Assembly: GCA_963704335.1 (NCBI GenBank)
Contig: OY969889.1
Coordinates: forward strand, 1,736,001-1,800,000
Source of the DNA: PALSA-612 sp963704335
Lineage (GTDB): Bacteria; Actinomycetota; Thermoleophilia; Gaiellales; Gaiellaceae
DNA: 64,000 nt
Direction of reading: 5' to 3'
The position numbers were made by a program, and so were the translations under genes. The notes under the pieces are model-generated. The model ran no database searches and was not told the origin of the DNA. It saw only the letters and a program-made list of their open reading frames with translations. Of this stretch, positions 31,467 to 40,357 are shown one piece after another; position 1 is the stretch's first letter; every line of letters begins with the position of its first letter.

Positions 31467-32804
31467 ATGAGGTTTCGGAGGGCAGCTGTCGCGCTCGCAC
31501 TCCTGGTCGGGGCGCTCGCCATGGCGACGATCGCGATCGGCGGGAGCTCGACCTCGACCCAGAAGGTCGTGGGGTCGGGAAAGCAGACGAAGACGAACAG
31601 CGTGTGCGGCCTTGGAACGGGCAAGAAGGCGACCGGCGCGTTGATCAAGTTGGGCGCGATCGCGACCAAGCAGCCGGGGACCGACTTCACGGACATCCCC
31701 AACATGGCCAAGGCGTACTTCGACTGCGTCAACTCGAACGGCGGCATCAACGGCCGCCGGATTCAGTACACCATCGAGACCGAGCAGACGAACCCCGGCC
31801 AGAACGCGGCGCTCGTGAGGAAGCTCGTCCAGTCGACGAGGGTCGTCGGCCTGGTCGGCAACACGAGCATCATCGAATGCGCCATCAACCACGGGTACTA
31901 CGAGAGCAGAGGCATCTACATGATCGGCTCGGGGATCGCTCCCGAGTGCTACGCGACGTCGAACATCTCCGCGGTCAACATGGGCCCGCGTTACAGCTCG
32001 GATGGGGCGGTGCAGTACGTGATCCGCAAGGGCGTCAACAGGGTCGTGTTCGACCAGTCGAACGTCCCGGGCACGGGCTACATCAAGGCCGGTCCGACCG
32101 CTGTCGCCAGGGCCGCCAATGTCCCGATCGTCACGTTCGAGGACACCGTGCCGATCCAGGACGCAAACTCCGTCGCGCTCAAGCTCGTTCAGGCGGCGGG
32201 GAGGAACGGCGGAGTGGTGCTGAACTTCACGCCCGACCAGGCGCTCCTCATCCTGCAGGCAGCGCAGCAGCAGGGAATCGCCGATGACGTCAGGGCGTGG
32301 GGTTGCTCGACGCCGTGCAACTCCGACTTCGTCGCAGCCGCCCTCGGGTCGGTATGGGACGGGAAGTTCGGCGTCAACGCCGAGCTCAACCTGACCTCGG
32401 CGCCGGGCCCGGACAGCAAGCTCTACCGCCAGCTGGCCAAGACGGCAAAGCTGGCGTTCGGCCTCGGCAGCTTCAGTCAGATGGGCTTCGTGGAGGCAAG
32501 GATCGCCACGGCAGCGCTGCTGAACATGAGGCCGCCGTACACCCTGAGGAGGGTGAACGACGCGTTCGCAGGGGTCACCAACTTCCACACGGACATCCTG
32601 TGCAGCCCGTGGTACTTCGGGAAGATCCCGCGGCACGTCCCGAACAACGTCGATCGCACGACGACGCCGAAGAACGGGAAGATGGTCATCGCGGAGGGCT
32701 GCTTCAAGATCTCCGCAGCCGACCCGGACATCGCCAAGGTCCGCGCTCTGGAGAAGCGGAACCCGAGGCTGACCAAGGGCAGGCCGTACCCGCTTCAGGG
32801 CTAA
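31467..32804 (+). CDS. Branched-chain-type ABC transporter substrate-binding protein (Liv system 1)
   Basis: A 445-residue exported binding protein of the Peripla_BP_6/LivJ fold. The signal peptide is residues 1-27. Core blocks are KLGAIATKQPGTDF, NSNGGINGRRIQYTIE, VGLVGNTSIIEC and the usual hinge segments. Several Cys residues (about 47, 75, 133, 145) may form disulfides. ATG 31467 follows AAAGGAGCAACG. It heads a complete importer operon (binding protein, two permeases, two ATPases) running to 36349. In actinobacterial catabolic clusters such systems often import aromatic acids instead of amino acids. Confidence 0.9.
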   Translation: MRFRRAAVALALLVGALAMATIAIGGSSTSTQKVVGSGKQTKTNSVCGLGTGKKATGALIKLGAIATKQPGTDFTDIPNMAKAYFDCVNSNGGINGRRIQYTIETEQTNPGQNAALVRKLVQSTRVVGLVGNTSIIECAINHGYYESRGIYMIGSGIAPECYATSNISAVNMGPRYSSDGAVQYVIRKGVNRVVFDQSNVPGTGYIKAGPTAVARAANVPIVTFEDTVPIQDANSVALKLVQAAGRNGGVVLNFTPDQALLILQAAQQQGIADDVRAWGCSTPCNSDFVAAALGSVWDGKFGVNAELNLTSAPGPDSKLYRQLAKTAKLAFGLGSFSQMGFVEARIATAALLNMRPPYTLRRVNDAFAGVTNFHTDILCSPWYFGKIPRHVPNNVDRTTTPKNGKMVIAEGCFKISAADPDIAKVRALEKRNPRLTKGRPYPLQG

Positions 32805-32853
32805 GAGAGTGAAGGAGGCTTATTAGGTAGATACAGGGCGCTCGTAGCATCCG

Positions 32854-33774
32854 ATGTTTCCGACGGATTTCGAGACGTACAAGCCGTTCATCGTCACGGG
32901 CCTGGCCCTGGGCGGTGTGTACGGGTTGTCCGGAGTAGGCATCGTCGTGCTCTACCGCGCGACGGGTGTGCTGAACCTCGCGTTCGGAGCCATCGGAGCC
33001 ATGGGCGCCCTGATCTCCTGGAGCCTCGTCAACCACACGTCGTTCCCCAACTGGGCGGCGTATCTCGTCTGCATCGCCTTCGGAGGGCTCGTGACGTTCG
33101 CGTACGGGGTCGTCTTCGGACCGCCGCTGGCCCGTCGCGACCCTCTCGTGAAGGCAGTGGGCACCATCGGCCTGACGCTGATCCTGCTCGGGCTCATGTC
33201 GTACTTCTGGCCACCGGAGAGCCGGTCGCAGTTCCTGCCCACCTCCGAATACCGGTACTACATCGGCTTCGCGGAGATCGACGTCACGTTGACGCAGATC
33301 ATCGGCTTCGCCTTCGGAGTCGCCGTTACGGTCGCCGTGGCCGCATTTCTCCGCTTCACGAAGCTCGGTACCGCGATGCGGGCCCTCGCCGACGACCGGG
33401 AGATCACGTCGACGCTCGGTGTGCCCGTGCGGCGTGTCGAGGCGGTGGCCTGGCTCGGGTCCGGCCTGATCGCGGGCGCCGCAGGGCTCCTGCTGTCCGA
33501 GCTCGTGGGTCTCGACCCCGTTGGCCTGACGTTCCTCGTCATCTCCGCACTGGCGGCGGCGTTGATCGCGCGGCTGCGGTCGCTCGTCGCAACGATGTTG
33601 GCGGGGATCGCCGTCGGCCTCGCCACGGCCCTGCTGACGCCCATCTTCTTCTGGCCGACCGCGGACTACTCTCTGTCCAGCTACAGGTACGGCGCGCCGT
33701 TCGTTCTCGCGATCGTGGCCCTGCTCTTCCTGGCACGCCGCCGCGTCGTCTCGGTCACGCGGGTAGACGGCTAG
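32854..33774 (+). CDS. livH: Branched-chain-type ABC permease, LivH family
   Basis: A 306-residue permease with about eight helices. GGVYGLSGVGIVVLYRATGVLNLAFGAIGAMGA (shortened: LYRATGVLNLAFG) is the LivH N-terminal hallmark, and AMRALADDREITSTLGVPVRRVEAVAW is the cytoplasmic coupling loop. ATG 32854 is the only reasonable start; GGAGG is 35 bases upstream, unusually far. It is followed three bases later by livM. Confidence 0.9.
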   Translation: MFPTDFETYKPFIVTGLALGGVYGLSGVGIVVLYRATGVLNLAFGAIGAMGALISWSLVNHTSFPNWAAYLVCIAFGGLVTFAYGVVFGPPLARRDPLVKAVGTIGLTLILLGLMSYFWPPESRSQFLPTSEYRYYIGFAEIDVTLTQIIGFAFGVAVTVAVAAFLRFTKLGTAMRALADDREITSTLGVPVRRVEAVAWLGSGLIAGAAGLLLSELVGLDPVGLTFLVISALAAALIARLRSLVATMLAGIAVGLATALLTPIFFWPTADYSLSSYRYGAPFVLAIVALLFLARRRVVSVTRVDG

Positions 33775-33777
33775 CTG

Positions 33778-34875
33778 ATGAACGCGCCGGGAGCCGAAGG
33801 CCGCGGGAACGCCGGCGGTTCCGGAAGGGTATTGAGCAACGTCTCCAGGCCGGTCGCCGTGCGGGCACTCGTGATCGCCGGGCTGTTCGCGTTCGCATTC
33901 ACCGTCTTGCCGATGCTGCTCGGCGCGTACTGGATCAAGATCCTGACCGCGACAGCGATCTTCGCGATCGTCGCCCTCGGGCTAAATGTCCTCTTCGGGC
34001 GCGTCGGCCTCGTGTCGTTGGGGCAGATCGCGCTGCTGTCGATCGCGGCCTGGATCGGCGCGAGGTTCTTCTTCCTGACCGGCCTACCGTTCCCCGTCGT
34101 GCTCCTGATGACGGGAGTGCTGACCGGAGTCGTCGGGACGCTGGTCGGCCTGCCCGCGCTCCGACTGAGCGGCCTCTATCTGGCGCTGATCACTCTGATG
34201 TTCGCCGGGCTCGTCACGATCGTCCTGCCGACCACGGACTTCCCGAACGGAGGCCCGGGCTTCCTCGGCCATACCGACTCCTCGTCGGGTAACCCGTCCG
34301 TCAGGCGCCCGAGCATCGCCGAGGGCGACGACGCGTTCTATCGCTACACGCTCGTCGTCATGGCGCTGATGTTCCTGCTCGCGCTGGGCCACGTCTCGTC
34401 CAAGGCGGGCCGTGCCTGGGCGGCCATTCGCCAGAGCGAGCCGGCTGCGCTGGCGGGAGGCATCAACATCACGTTCTACAAGCTCTGGGCGTTCGCGCTC
34501 GCGTCGTTCCTGACGGGCGTGGCAGGAGCGCTGCTCGCCGCCAACGAGGGGAAGATCTATCACCAGCAGTTCCGCACCATCGACTCGATCACGTTGATGG
34601 CAGTCGTCCTGATGGGCGGGATCTTCAGCCTCTGGGGAGCCGTCGTGGCCGGGCTGCTTCAGAACCTGTTGCCTGCGCTTCTGAACGATTGGTTCGACTT
34701 CTTCAGGACGAATCCCGACTTCCTCCTCGTCCTCTTCGGGATCGGCGTCCTCCAGGTGCTCGTCACCGCTCCCGAGGGCCTTGTCAACCAGGTCCCCAAG
34801 GACTTACGGAACCTCGGGCGGCTGATCTCCGGCGGAGTGCGACGGCTCGCGGGCGCGATGGGGCGCGGGCCATGA
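33778..34875 (+). CDS. livM: Branched-chain-type ABC permease, LivM family
   Basis: A 365-residue permease with about ten helices; ALGLNVLFGRVGLVSLGQIALL is the LivM opening and WAAIRQSEPAALAGGINITFYKLWAF the coupling loop. A 30-residue soluble N-terminus precedes the first helix. Its ATGA overlap with the ATPase gene indicates coupling. It should form a heterodimer with the preceding LivH protein. Confidence 0.9.
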   Translation: MNAPGAEGRGNAGGSGRVLSNVSRPVAVRALVIAGLFAFAFTVLPMLLGAYWIKILTATAIFAIVALGLNVLFGRVGLVSLGQIALLSIAAWIGARFFFLTGLPFPVVLLMTGVLTGVVGTLVGLPALRLSGLYLALITLMFAGLVTIVLPTTDFPNGGPGFLGHTDSSSGNPSVRRPSIAEGDDAFYRYTLVVMALMFLLALGHVSSKAGRAWAAIRQSEPAALAGGINITFYKLWAFALASFLTGVAGALLAANEGKIYHQQFRTIDSITLMAVVLMGGIFSLWGAVVAGLLQNLLPALLNDWFDFFRTNPDFLLVLFGIGVLQVLVTAPEGLVNQVPKDLRNLGRLISGGVRRLAGAMGRGP

Positions 34876-35588
34876 TCGAGGTCGAGGGACTGACAGTCCG
34901 CTTCGGAGGCGTCACACCGCTCGACGACATGACTGTCGAGTTTTCGCAGGGCACCTGCGGCCTGATCGGCCCGAACGGCGCCGGAAAGACGACGTTCTTC
35001 AACGTGCTCAGCGGCTTCGTGTCGCCGGCGACCGGGACCGTGCGCGCCTACGGCGAGGATCTCCTCCGGCTCGCCGACTACCGCCGCGCGCGCTGGGGCC
35101 TGCGGCGCACGTTCCAGCAGGAACAGGCGATCGAGCGTCTATCGGTGTTCGAGAACGTCGCGATGATCCAGGAGCACTCCGGAGCTCGGCGCTCCGCCCG
35201 GCAGGGCGACGTCCACGATGCACTTGCCTTCGTGGGGCTCGAGAAGGCGGCCAGGGAGAAAGTGGGGGGCTTGAGCGCGGGGGCTCGACGCCTCGTGGAG
35301 CTCGCACGTGTCGTCGTCGGGAATCCTCGTGTCGTGCTGCTGGACGAACCGGCCGCCGGTCTGCCCGATGAGCAGACGGAGCACCTCGGTCGCGTGATCC
35401 AGGCGATCCCGGGGCAGTTCGGCGCGCTCGTGATCCTCGTCGACCACGACATGAGCCTCGTCTCCGCCTGCTGCGAGACGACCGCGGTGCTGGACTTCGG
35501 AAGGCTGATCGCCTCCGGTCCCACGGCGGACGTGCTCCGGGACGAGCACGTCATGCGTGCCTACCTCGGCACGGAGGAGGTCCTGTGA
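34872..35588 (+). CDS. livG: Branched-chain-type ABC ATPase, LivG family
   Basis: A 238-residue ATPase. Walker A is GPNGAGKTT, the Q-loop FQQEQAIERLSVFENVAM, Walker B VVLLDEPAAGLPD and switch His in ILVDHDMSLV. The signature is degenerate (GLSAGARRLVELAR in place of LSxGxQ), which occurs in some LivG proteins. It overlaps livM (ATGA) and livF (GTGA). Confidence 0.9.
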   Translation: MIEVEGLTVRFGGVTPLDDMTVEFSQGTCGLIGPNGAGKTTFFNVLSGFVSPATGTVRAYGEDLLRLADYRRARWGLRRTFQQEQAIERLSVFENVAMIQEHSGARRSARQGDVHDALAFVGLEKAAREKVGGLSAGARRLVELARVVVGNPRVVLLDEPAAGLPDEQTEHLGRVIQAIPGQFGALVILVDHDMSLVSACCETTAVLDFGRLIASGPTADVLRDEHVMRAYLGTEEVL

Positions 35589-36349
35589 GCGCCGCGGCAA
35601 ACGGCCGGATCGAGCTGCGTCTGGAGGGGTTGTGCGTCTCGCGCGGCGAGAGAGAGGTCGTGCACGACGTCAACCTCACGATCCCGCCGGGCGAGGTGAC
35701 GACACTCCTGGGTGCCAACGGCGCGGGCAAGTCGACCCTGGTGCTCGCCGTCGCCGGCGTGCTCCGTCCCACCGCCGGCAAGGTGCTGCTCGGCGAGCAG
35801 GACCTCACGCGGCGCCGGCCCGAGCGGATTCGCGCAGCCGGCGTGGCCGTCGTCCCGGAAGGACGTCGACTCCTGCCCGGGCTCACGGTCGAGGACAACC
35901 TTCGCGTCGCGACGTACGCGTTATCGCGCGAGCAGAGACGGGACGGGATCGCGTACGCCGTCGAGCTCTTCCCCGAGCTCGAAAAGCGCTGGCAGACGGC
36001 CGGTCGCCTGCTGTCGGGCGGCGAGCAGCAGATGCTCGTGCTCGCGCAGGCCCTCGTGTCTCGGCCCGGCACGCTGCTCGTCGACGAGCTTTCGCTCGGC
36101 CTGGCGCCCGTGGTCGTGAAGCGGCTCGTGCCCACGATCGAGGCCGTCGCGTCCGAGGGCGTCGGCGTGCTGCTGATCGAGCAGTTCGCGCACCTTGCGC
36201 TCTCGCTGGCCAAGACGGCCTATGTCCTCGAAGGCGGGCGGATACGGTACGAGGGCACGGCCGAGGAGCTCAAGAACCACCCCGACGTCCTGCACTCCGC
36301 ATACCTCCGGGGGAACCAGAGCGGCGTCGCAGGAGCCGAGGGCGACTGA
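35585..36349 (+). CDS. livF: Branched-chain-type ABC ATPase, LivF family
   Basis: A 254-residue ATPase with Walker A GANGAGKST, LivF-typical VVPEGRRLLPGLTVEDNL, signature LLSGGEQQM, Walker B TLLVDELSLGLAP and switch region LLIEQFAH, where the canonical His-loop is shifted as in many LivF proteins. GTG 35585 overlaps livG. Nine bases separate it from the dehydrogenase genes, so importer and enzymes probably share an mRNA. Confidence 0.9.
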   Translation: MSAAANGRIELRLEGLCVSRGEREVVHDVNLTIPPGEVTTLLGANGAGKSTLVLAVAGVLRPTAGKVLLGEQDLTRRRPERIRAAGVAVVPEGRRLLPGLTVEDNLRVATYALSREQRRDGIAYAVELFPELEKRWQTAGRLLSGGEQQMLVLAQALVSRPGTLLVDELSLGLAPVVVKRLVPTIEAVASEGVGVLLIEQFAHLALSLAKTAYVLEGGRIRYEGTAEELKNHPDVLHSAYLRGNQSGVAGAEGD

Positions 36350-36358
36350 GGAGGATCC

Positions 36359-37402
36359 ATGCGCGCCGCCGTCACCGAGGCTCGAGAGACGATTCGGATC
36401 ACCGACGTGCCCGACCCGGGCGAGCCGGGCGAGGGCGAGGTCGTCGTCAGGCCGGAGGCTGTCGGCCTGTGCGGGTCCGACTTCCACTACTTCCTCGGCC
36501 ACATCGGCTCGGTCGACGAGGCGGAGCTCTACCCGCGTATCTTCGGACACGAGGCCGCCGGCATCCTCGACGCGGTGGGCCCCGGCTGCCCGCCGGAGCT
36601 CCGGACCGGCGAGCGGGTCGCGATGTGGCCGCTCGTCTCTTGCGGGCACTGCTACCCGTGTCGCATCGGGAGGCGGAATGTGTGCGCGAACATCAGCCTC
36701 ATCGGCGTGCACACGGACGGCGCGCTCCAGGATCGGCTGCGCATTCCAGCCACACAGGTCTTCCCGGTCGGAGACCGCGATCCCGCGCTGGCAGCCCTCA
36801 TCGAGCCGGTCTCGATCGCCGTGCGCGCAGTCGTCCGTGCCCGGATCGCACAGGCAGAGAAGGTCGTCGTGTTCGGTGCGGGCCCGATCGGACAGGCGAT
36901 CGCCGTCGCTGCGATCGACAAAGGCGCATCGGTTCTACTCGTCGACCAGGTCGAGAGCCGGCTCGAACGCGGTCGCGTAACGGGAGCCGAGCTGCTCTGC
37001 GTCGAGCCGGGTGAGGATGCTGCGAGCGGCGCGCGCGAGTGGTCGGGCGGCGACGGACCGGAGGTCGTCTTCGAGGCGACGGGTGTGCCCGAGGTCGCTC
37101 GCATCGGCGTCGATCTCGTCACGCGCGCCGGGCGAGTCGTGATCGTCGGCCTTTCGCATCACGATGCCTCGCTCCCCGTCGGTGACTTCGCGTTCAAGGA
37201 GATCGACGTTCTCGGCGTCAGCTGTTGTAACGCCGACGAGTTCGCCGAGGCGGTCGCTCTCGTGGGGCGTCGCGCGGACGTTCTGGCCGGGTTCGTCACC
37301 CACGAGTTCCCGCTCGAAGACGCGCCCGAGGCAATCGAGTACGCGATACGGCATCCTGCCGAAGTGATGAAAGCCGTGATCCGGCTCGATGCGCATGACT
37401 GA
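36359..37402 (+). CDS. Zinc-dependent alcohol dehydrogenase (MDR, sorbitol/threonine DH-like)
   Basis: A 347-residue medium-chain dehydrogenase. Catalytic-zinc residues are Cys in GLCGSD and His-Glu in FGHEAAG; the structural zinc site is complete (CGHCYPCRIGRRNVC). NAD-binding GAGPIGQAIA lies at about 176-185 and a downstream acidic residue (VDQVE) points to NAD. ATG 36359 follows GAGGAGGA. It overlaps the GMC gene. Substrate is probably a secondary or polyol-type alcohol. Confidence 0.88.
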   Translation: MRAAVTEARETIRITDVPDPGEPGEGEVVVRPEAVGLCGSDFHYFLGHIGSVDEAELYPRIFGHEAAGILDAVGPGCPPELRTGERVAMWPLVSCGHCYPCRIGRRNVCANISLIGVHTDGALQDRLRIPATQVFPVGDRDPALAALIEPVSIAVRAVVRARIAQAEKVVVFGAGPIGQAIAVAAIDKGASVLLVDQVESRLERGRVTGAELLCVEPGEDAASGAREWSGGDGPEVVFEATGVPEVARIGVDLVTRAGRVVIVGLSHHDASLPVGDFAFKEIDVLGVSCCNADEFAEAVALVGRRADVLAGFVTHEFPLEDAPEAIEYAIRHPAEVMKAVIRLDAHD

Positions 37403-39233
37403 GCTGCGGACGCTCGACGCCGGCCGTGCGGAGGCCATGGAGGCGCTCTGCGAGCTGATCGTGCCCGGCTCGACCCGCGTCGGCCCCGTCGTCTACGTCG
37501 ACGCCCTGCTCACGACCATGCCGCCGCCTGTCAGGGACGGCGCACTGGCTGCCATCGACACGCTTGCTCCGGCCGCCGCAGCCGGCGCCGACGCGCTGGC
37601 CGAGCACGAGTTCACACCGGAGTTCGCGATGATCCGCGCGCTCGCGATCGAGGCCTACTACAGCGACTTCGTCGCGCCGGGCCTGGAGGGGCCGGGCGCC
37701 TGGGCCGAGATCGACTTCAACTCGCCGCTGGCAACGCGCCTGAGCGAAGGACTGGTCATACCTGGGAGTGGCGTGAAGGACGATTTCGACGTCGTCGTTG
37801 TCGGATCCGGCGCCGGCGGCGGCGTGGTCGCGGCAGAGCTCGCGCAACGCGGCCGAGACGTCCTGCTGCTCGAGTGTGGGCCGCACCGCACGGCTGCCGA
37901 CTTCACTCGGTGGGAAGCGAGAGCGAATCACGACATCTGGTGGCCGTTGCGTCTGGCGCCGCTTCCCGACGGCGACGTCGTCGCCTTCCTCGCAGGACGC
38001 TGCGTCGGCGGCACGACCACCATCAACAGCAAGGTGGCGCTGCGCGCCAAGGAGCACGACGTCGCCAAGTGGCACCCGGCGACCGGATTGACGAAGGAGA
38101 ACAGCGAGCCGTTCACGGCGGCCGACCTCGACCCGTACTACGACCGCGTGGAGCAGGTGCTCGGCGTGCGCGAGCGGGCCGACTGGCTGAAGAGCGTCCA
38201 CACGGTCGACGCCGGTTTCCGCGCGCTCGGCCTCGAGCTCGAGCCGGTTCGCTCGTACACGGACGCGAACTGCATGAGCTGTGGCTCGTGCCTCCAGGGC
38301 TGCGCCACGAATGCCGGCAAGTCGACGATGAACACGTACATCCACGATGCGCTGGCGGAGGGTGCGCTCGAGCTGCGGGCGGACTCGACCGTGGAGCGAG
38401 TGCTGATCGAAGACTCGGAGGCGACAGGCGTCGAGTACGCCGACGGGGCGGGGGAGCGGCAGACCGTGCACGCGCGGGCCGTGGTGGTCGCTGCGGGCGC
38501 GCTCAACACGCCGCAACTGCTGGTGCGAAGCGGCGTCGACAACCCCAACGTCGGACGGCATCTCGGGTTGCACCCGGTCCGCCTGGTCTACGGGCTTTTC
38601 GACGAGCCGCAGGACGCGCACATGGTCTACCCCGTGACCGCGCACTGCAAGAAGTTCCAGCGCGACGAGGACGGTGGCTTCGTGATCGAGGCCACGACCA
38701 TCCAGGACCCGATCTCCTTTGCGACGACGCTGTGCGACGAGAACGGGCCGCTGTGGGGAGCGCGGCTGGTCGCGGCGGTGGAGAAGTTCCGGCACTGGGT
38801 CGGCCTGCTCGCCCTGGTGAGTGACGACAACAACGCGGCCGTGGTCGTCGACGAGTCGGGCGCAGAGCGCTTCGACGTCGACTTCCAGCCGAACGAGGTC
38901 GAACGACTGGACGCGGTGTTGAAGGCCAGTCGCGAGGTCCTGGAAGCGGCAGGCGCCACTCAGGTCTGCTGGACGGGCATCGCGTCGACCCACGTCCAGG
39001 GCAGCTGCCGCATGGGCGACGATCCGGCGCGGTCGGTAGTCGACCGCAACGGCGAGTCGCACGAGGTGAAACGCCTCTTCGTCGGCGATGCCTCGCTCGT
39101 CCCGCGCACGCTGTCCGTGAACCCCTCGCTGACGATCATGGCGCTCGCGACGCGGGTCGCCGAGCACCTCGACGCCGACCCGAACGGCTACCTCTCCGCG
39201 CGCACCGCTCCGGTGACGACCGCCGCCGCATGA
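37389..39233 (+). CDS. GMC oxidoreductase with N-terminal gluconate 2-dehydrogenase subunit 3-like domain
   Basis: A 614-residue flavoprotein. Residues 1-110 resemble the gluconate_2-dh3 small-subunit domain (ALCELIVPGSTRVGPVVYVD). Residues from about 130 form the GMC fold: FDVVVVGSGAGGGVVAAELA, RCVGGTTTINSK and C-terminal HVQGSCRMGDDPARSV with NPSLTIMALATRVAE. A cysteine cluster CMSCGSCLQGCATNAG (about 297-312) is ferredoxin-like (CxxCxxCxxxC) and recurs in long-chain-alcohol and sugar dehydrogenase relatives. ATG 37389 and 37395 are both possible. It is flanked by two zinc dehydrogenases. Confidence 0.85.
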   Translation: MRMTELRTLDAGRAEAMEALCELIVPGSTRVGPVVYVDALLTTMPPPVRDGALAAIDTLAPAAAAGADALAEHEFTPEFAMIRALAIEAYYSDFVAPGLEGPGAWAEIDFNSPLATRLSEGLVIPGSGVKDDFDVVVVGSGAGGGVVAAELAQRGRDVLLLECGPHRTAADFTRWEARANHDIWWPLRLAPLPDGDVVAFLAGRCVGGTTTINSKVALRAKEHDVAKWHPATGLTKENSEPFTAADLDPYYDRVEQVLGVRERADWLKSVHTVDAGFRALGLELEPVRSYTDANCMSCGSCLQGCATNAGKSTMNTYIHDALAEGALELRADSTVERVLIEDSEATGVEYADGAGERQTVHARAVVVAAGALNTPQLLVRSGVDNPNVGRHLGLHPVRLVYGLFDEPQDAHMVYPVTAHCKKFQRDEDGGFVIEATTIQDPISFATTLCDENGPLWGARLVAAVEKFRHWVGLLALVSDDNNAAVVVDESGAERFDVDFQPNEVERLDAVLKASREVLEAAGATQVCWTGIASTHVQGSCRMGDDPARSVVDRNGESHEVKRLFVGDASLVPRTLSVNPSLTIMALATRVAEHLDADPNGYLSARTAPVTTAAA

Positions 39234-40252
39234 AGGCGGCGCTGCTCGCCGAGTACCACCGGCCCCTCGAGCTCGTCGAGCGACCGGTCCCCGATCCCGA
39301 GAGCATGCGGGACGTCGTCGTCAAGATCGGCGGCGCCGGCGTCTGTGCGACCGACCTGCATGCCATCGAGGGGCTCATGGAGCCGGCAGGGCTCAAGCTG
39401 CCCGTCGTCCTCGGCCACGAGAACGCCGGCTGGGTGCACGCGATCGGCGACGGCGTGACGACGGTCGGCGAGGGCGATGCGGTACTCGTCTATCCCGCCT
39501 ACGCGTGCGGCATGTGCGTCCCGTGCCGTCGCGCACAGGACATCCACTGCGAGCGGCACCAGTTCACAGGGCTGACGCGGGACGGCGGCTTCGCGGAGTA
39601 CGTGCTCGTCGACGAGCGCTCGCTGCTACCGCTGCCCGCCGGCGTCGAGCCGGTAGACGTGGCGCCACATGCCGACGCCGGCATCACCGCATATCACGCG
39701 GTCAAGAAGCTCCTGCCGCGGCTCGAGCCGGGCAGCAGCGTCGCGCTCATCGGGATCGGCGGCGTCGGGCATATCGCGCTCCAGCTCGTGCGGCTGCTCG
39801 GTGCATCGACGACGATTGCGATCGACACCGACGAACGGCGGCGGCAGCTGGCGCGAGAGCTAGGCGCGGACGACGTGCTGGGCGATCGCGAGGGCGTCGC
39901 GGACGCCGTGCGCGAGCTGACCGGTGGCCGCGGGGTCGACCTCGTCTTCGACTTCGTCGGCACCGACGAGACGCACGAGCAAGGCCTGCAGATGGTCGCC
40001 AGACGCGGTGTGTACTCGGTGATCGGCTACGGCGGCACGATCTCGCTGCCGTCGGTGGGGATGATCGCCACCGAGACCGCGATCGCAGGGAATCTCGTCG
40101 GCAACTGGATCGACCTCTGGGAGCTGCTCCAGCTCCACGGTCGCGGCGAGATCACACTGCGAACCGAGACCCACCGGCTCGACGACGTCAACGACGTGCT
40201 CGGCCGCCTGCGCGACGGCGACATCACCGGACGAGCGGTACTCGTCCCGTGA
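39230..40252 (+). CDS. Zinc-dependent alcohol dehydrogenase (MDR)
   Basis: A 340-residue dehydrogenase. Catalytic zinc residues: Cys in GVCATDLHAIEG, His-Glu in LGHENAGW; structural zinc cysteines in YACGMCVPCRRAQDIHC. NAD-binding motif GIGGVGHIALQL and acidic residue IDTDERR. It differs considerably from the MDR gene two positions upstream. ATG overlaps the GMC stop (ATGA). The triplet could oxidise an alcohol stepwise to aldehyde/acid. Confidence 0.88.
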   Translation: MKAALLAEYHRPLELVERPVPDPESMRDVVVKIGGAGVCATDLHAIEGLMEPAGLKLPVVLGHENAGWVHAIGDGVTTVGEGDAVLVYPAYACGMCVPCRRAQDIHCERHQFTGLTRDGGFAEYVLVDERSLLPLPAGVEPVDVAPHADAGITAYHAVKKLLPRLEPGSSVALIGIGGVGHIALQLVRLLGASTTIAIDTDERRRQLARELGADDVLGDREGVADAVRELTGGRGVDLVFDFVGTDETHEQGLQMVARRGVYSVIGYGGTISLPSVGMIATETAIAGNLVGNWIDLWELLQLHGRGEITLRTETHRLDDVNDVLGRLRDGDITGRAVLVP

Positions 40253-40270
40253 TCGCGTAGCACCAGCGAG

Positions 40271-40345
40271 TCACGCGTCGGTTCCCAGGACCCAGAAGCG
40301 CTCCCCGCGCTCTGCTTCGTAGATCGCTTGCTCGAATCTGTTCAT
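40271..40345 (-). CDS. Possible 24-residue microprotein downstream of the SDR gene
   Basis: A short frame starts MNRFEQAIYEAERGERFW and ends LGTDA. AGAAGGAGCTCGCC precedes the ATG at 40345 at ideal spacing, and the AAGGAG overlaps the stop of the SDR gene, as in coupled translation. The peptide is amphipathic and acidic without Cys. It does not resemble the precursors of PQQ or mycofactocin. It may equally be the 5' relic of a lost gene. Confidence 0.4.
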   Translation of the reverse strand: MNRFEQAIYEAERGERFWVLGTDA

Positions 40346-40357
40346 GGCGAGCTCCTT

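Noticed and set aside
29432..31750. A 772-codon minus-strand frame opposite the ThDP enzyme and MetE-like genes
   Set aside because: The opposite strand carries complete catalytic motifs of two known enzymes and the frame itself is Arg/Pro/His-rich with no domain.
37296..39167. A 623-codon minus-strand frame opposite the Cys-cluster GMC gene
   Set aside because: It lacks any recognisable fold and is the antisense of a clear flavoprotein.
40271..40345. Peptide precursor of PQQ or mycofactocin
   Set aside because: It lacks the Glu/Tyr core of PqqA and the C-terminal Val-Tyr of MftA, and no radical-SAM maturase is in the window.
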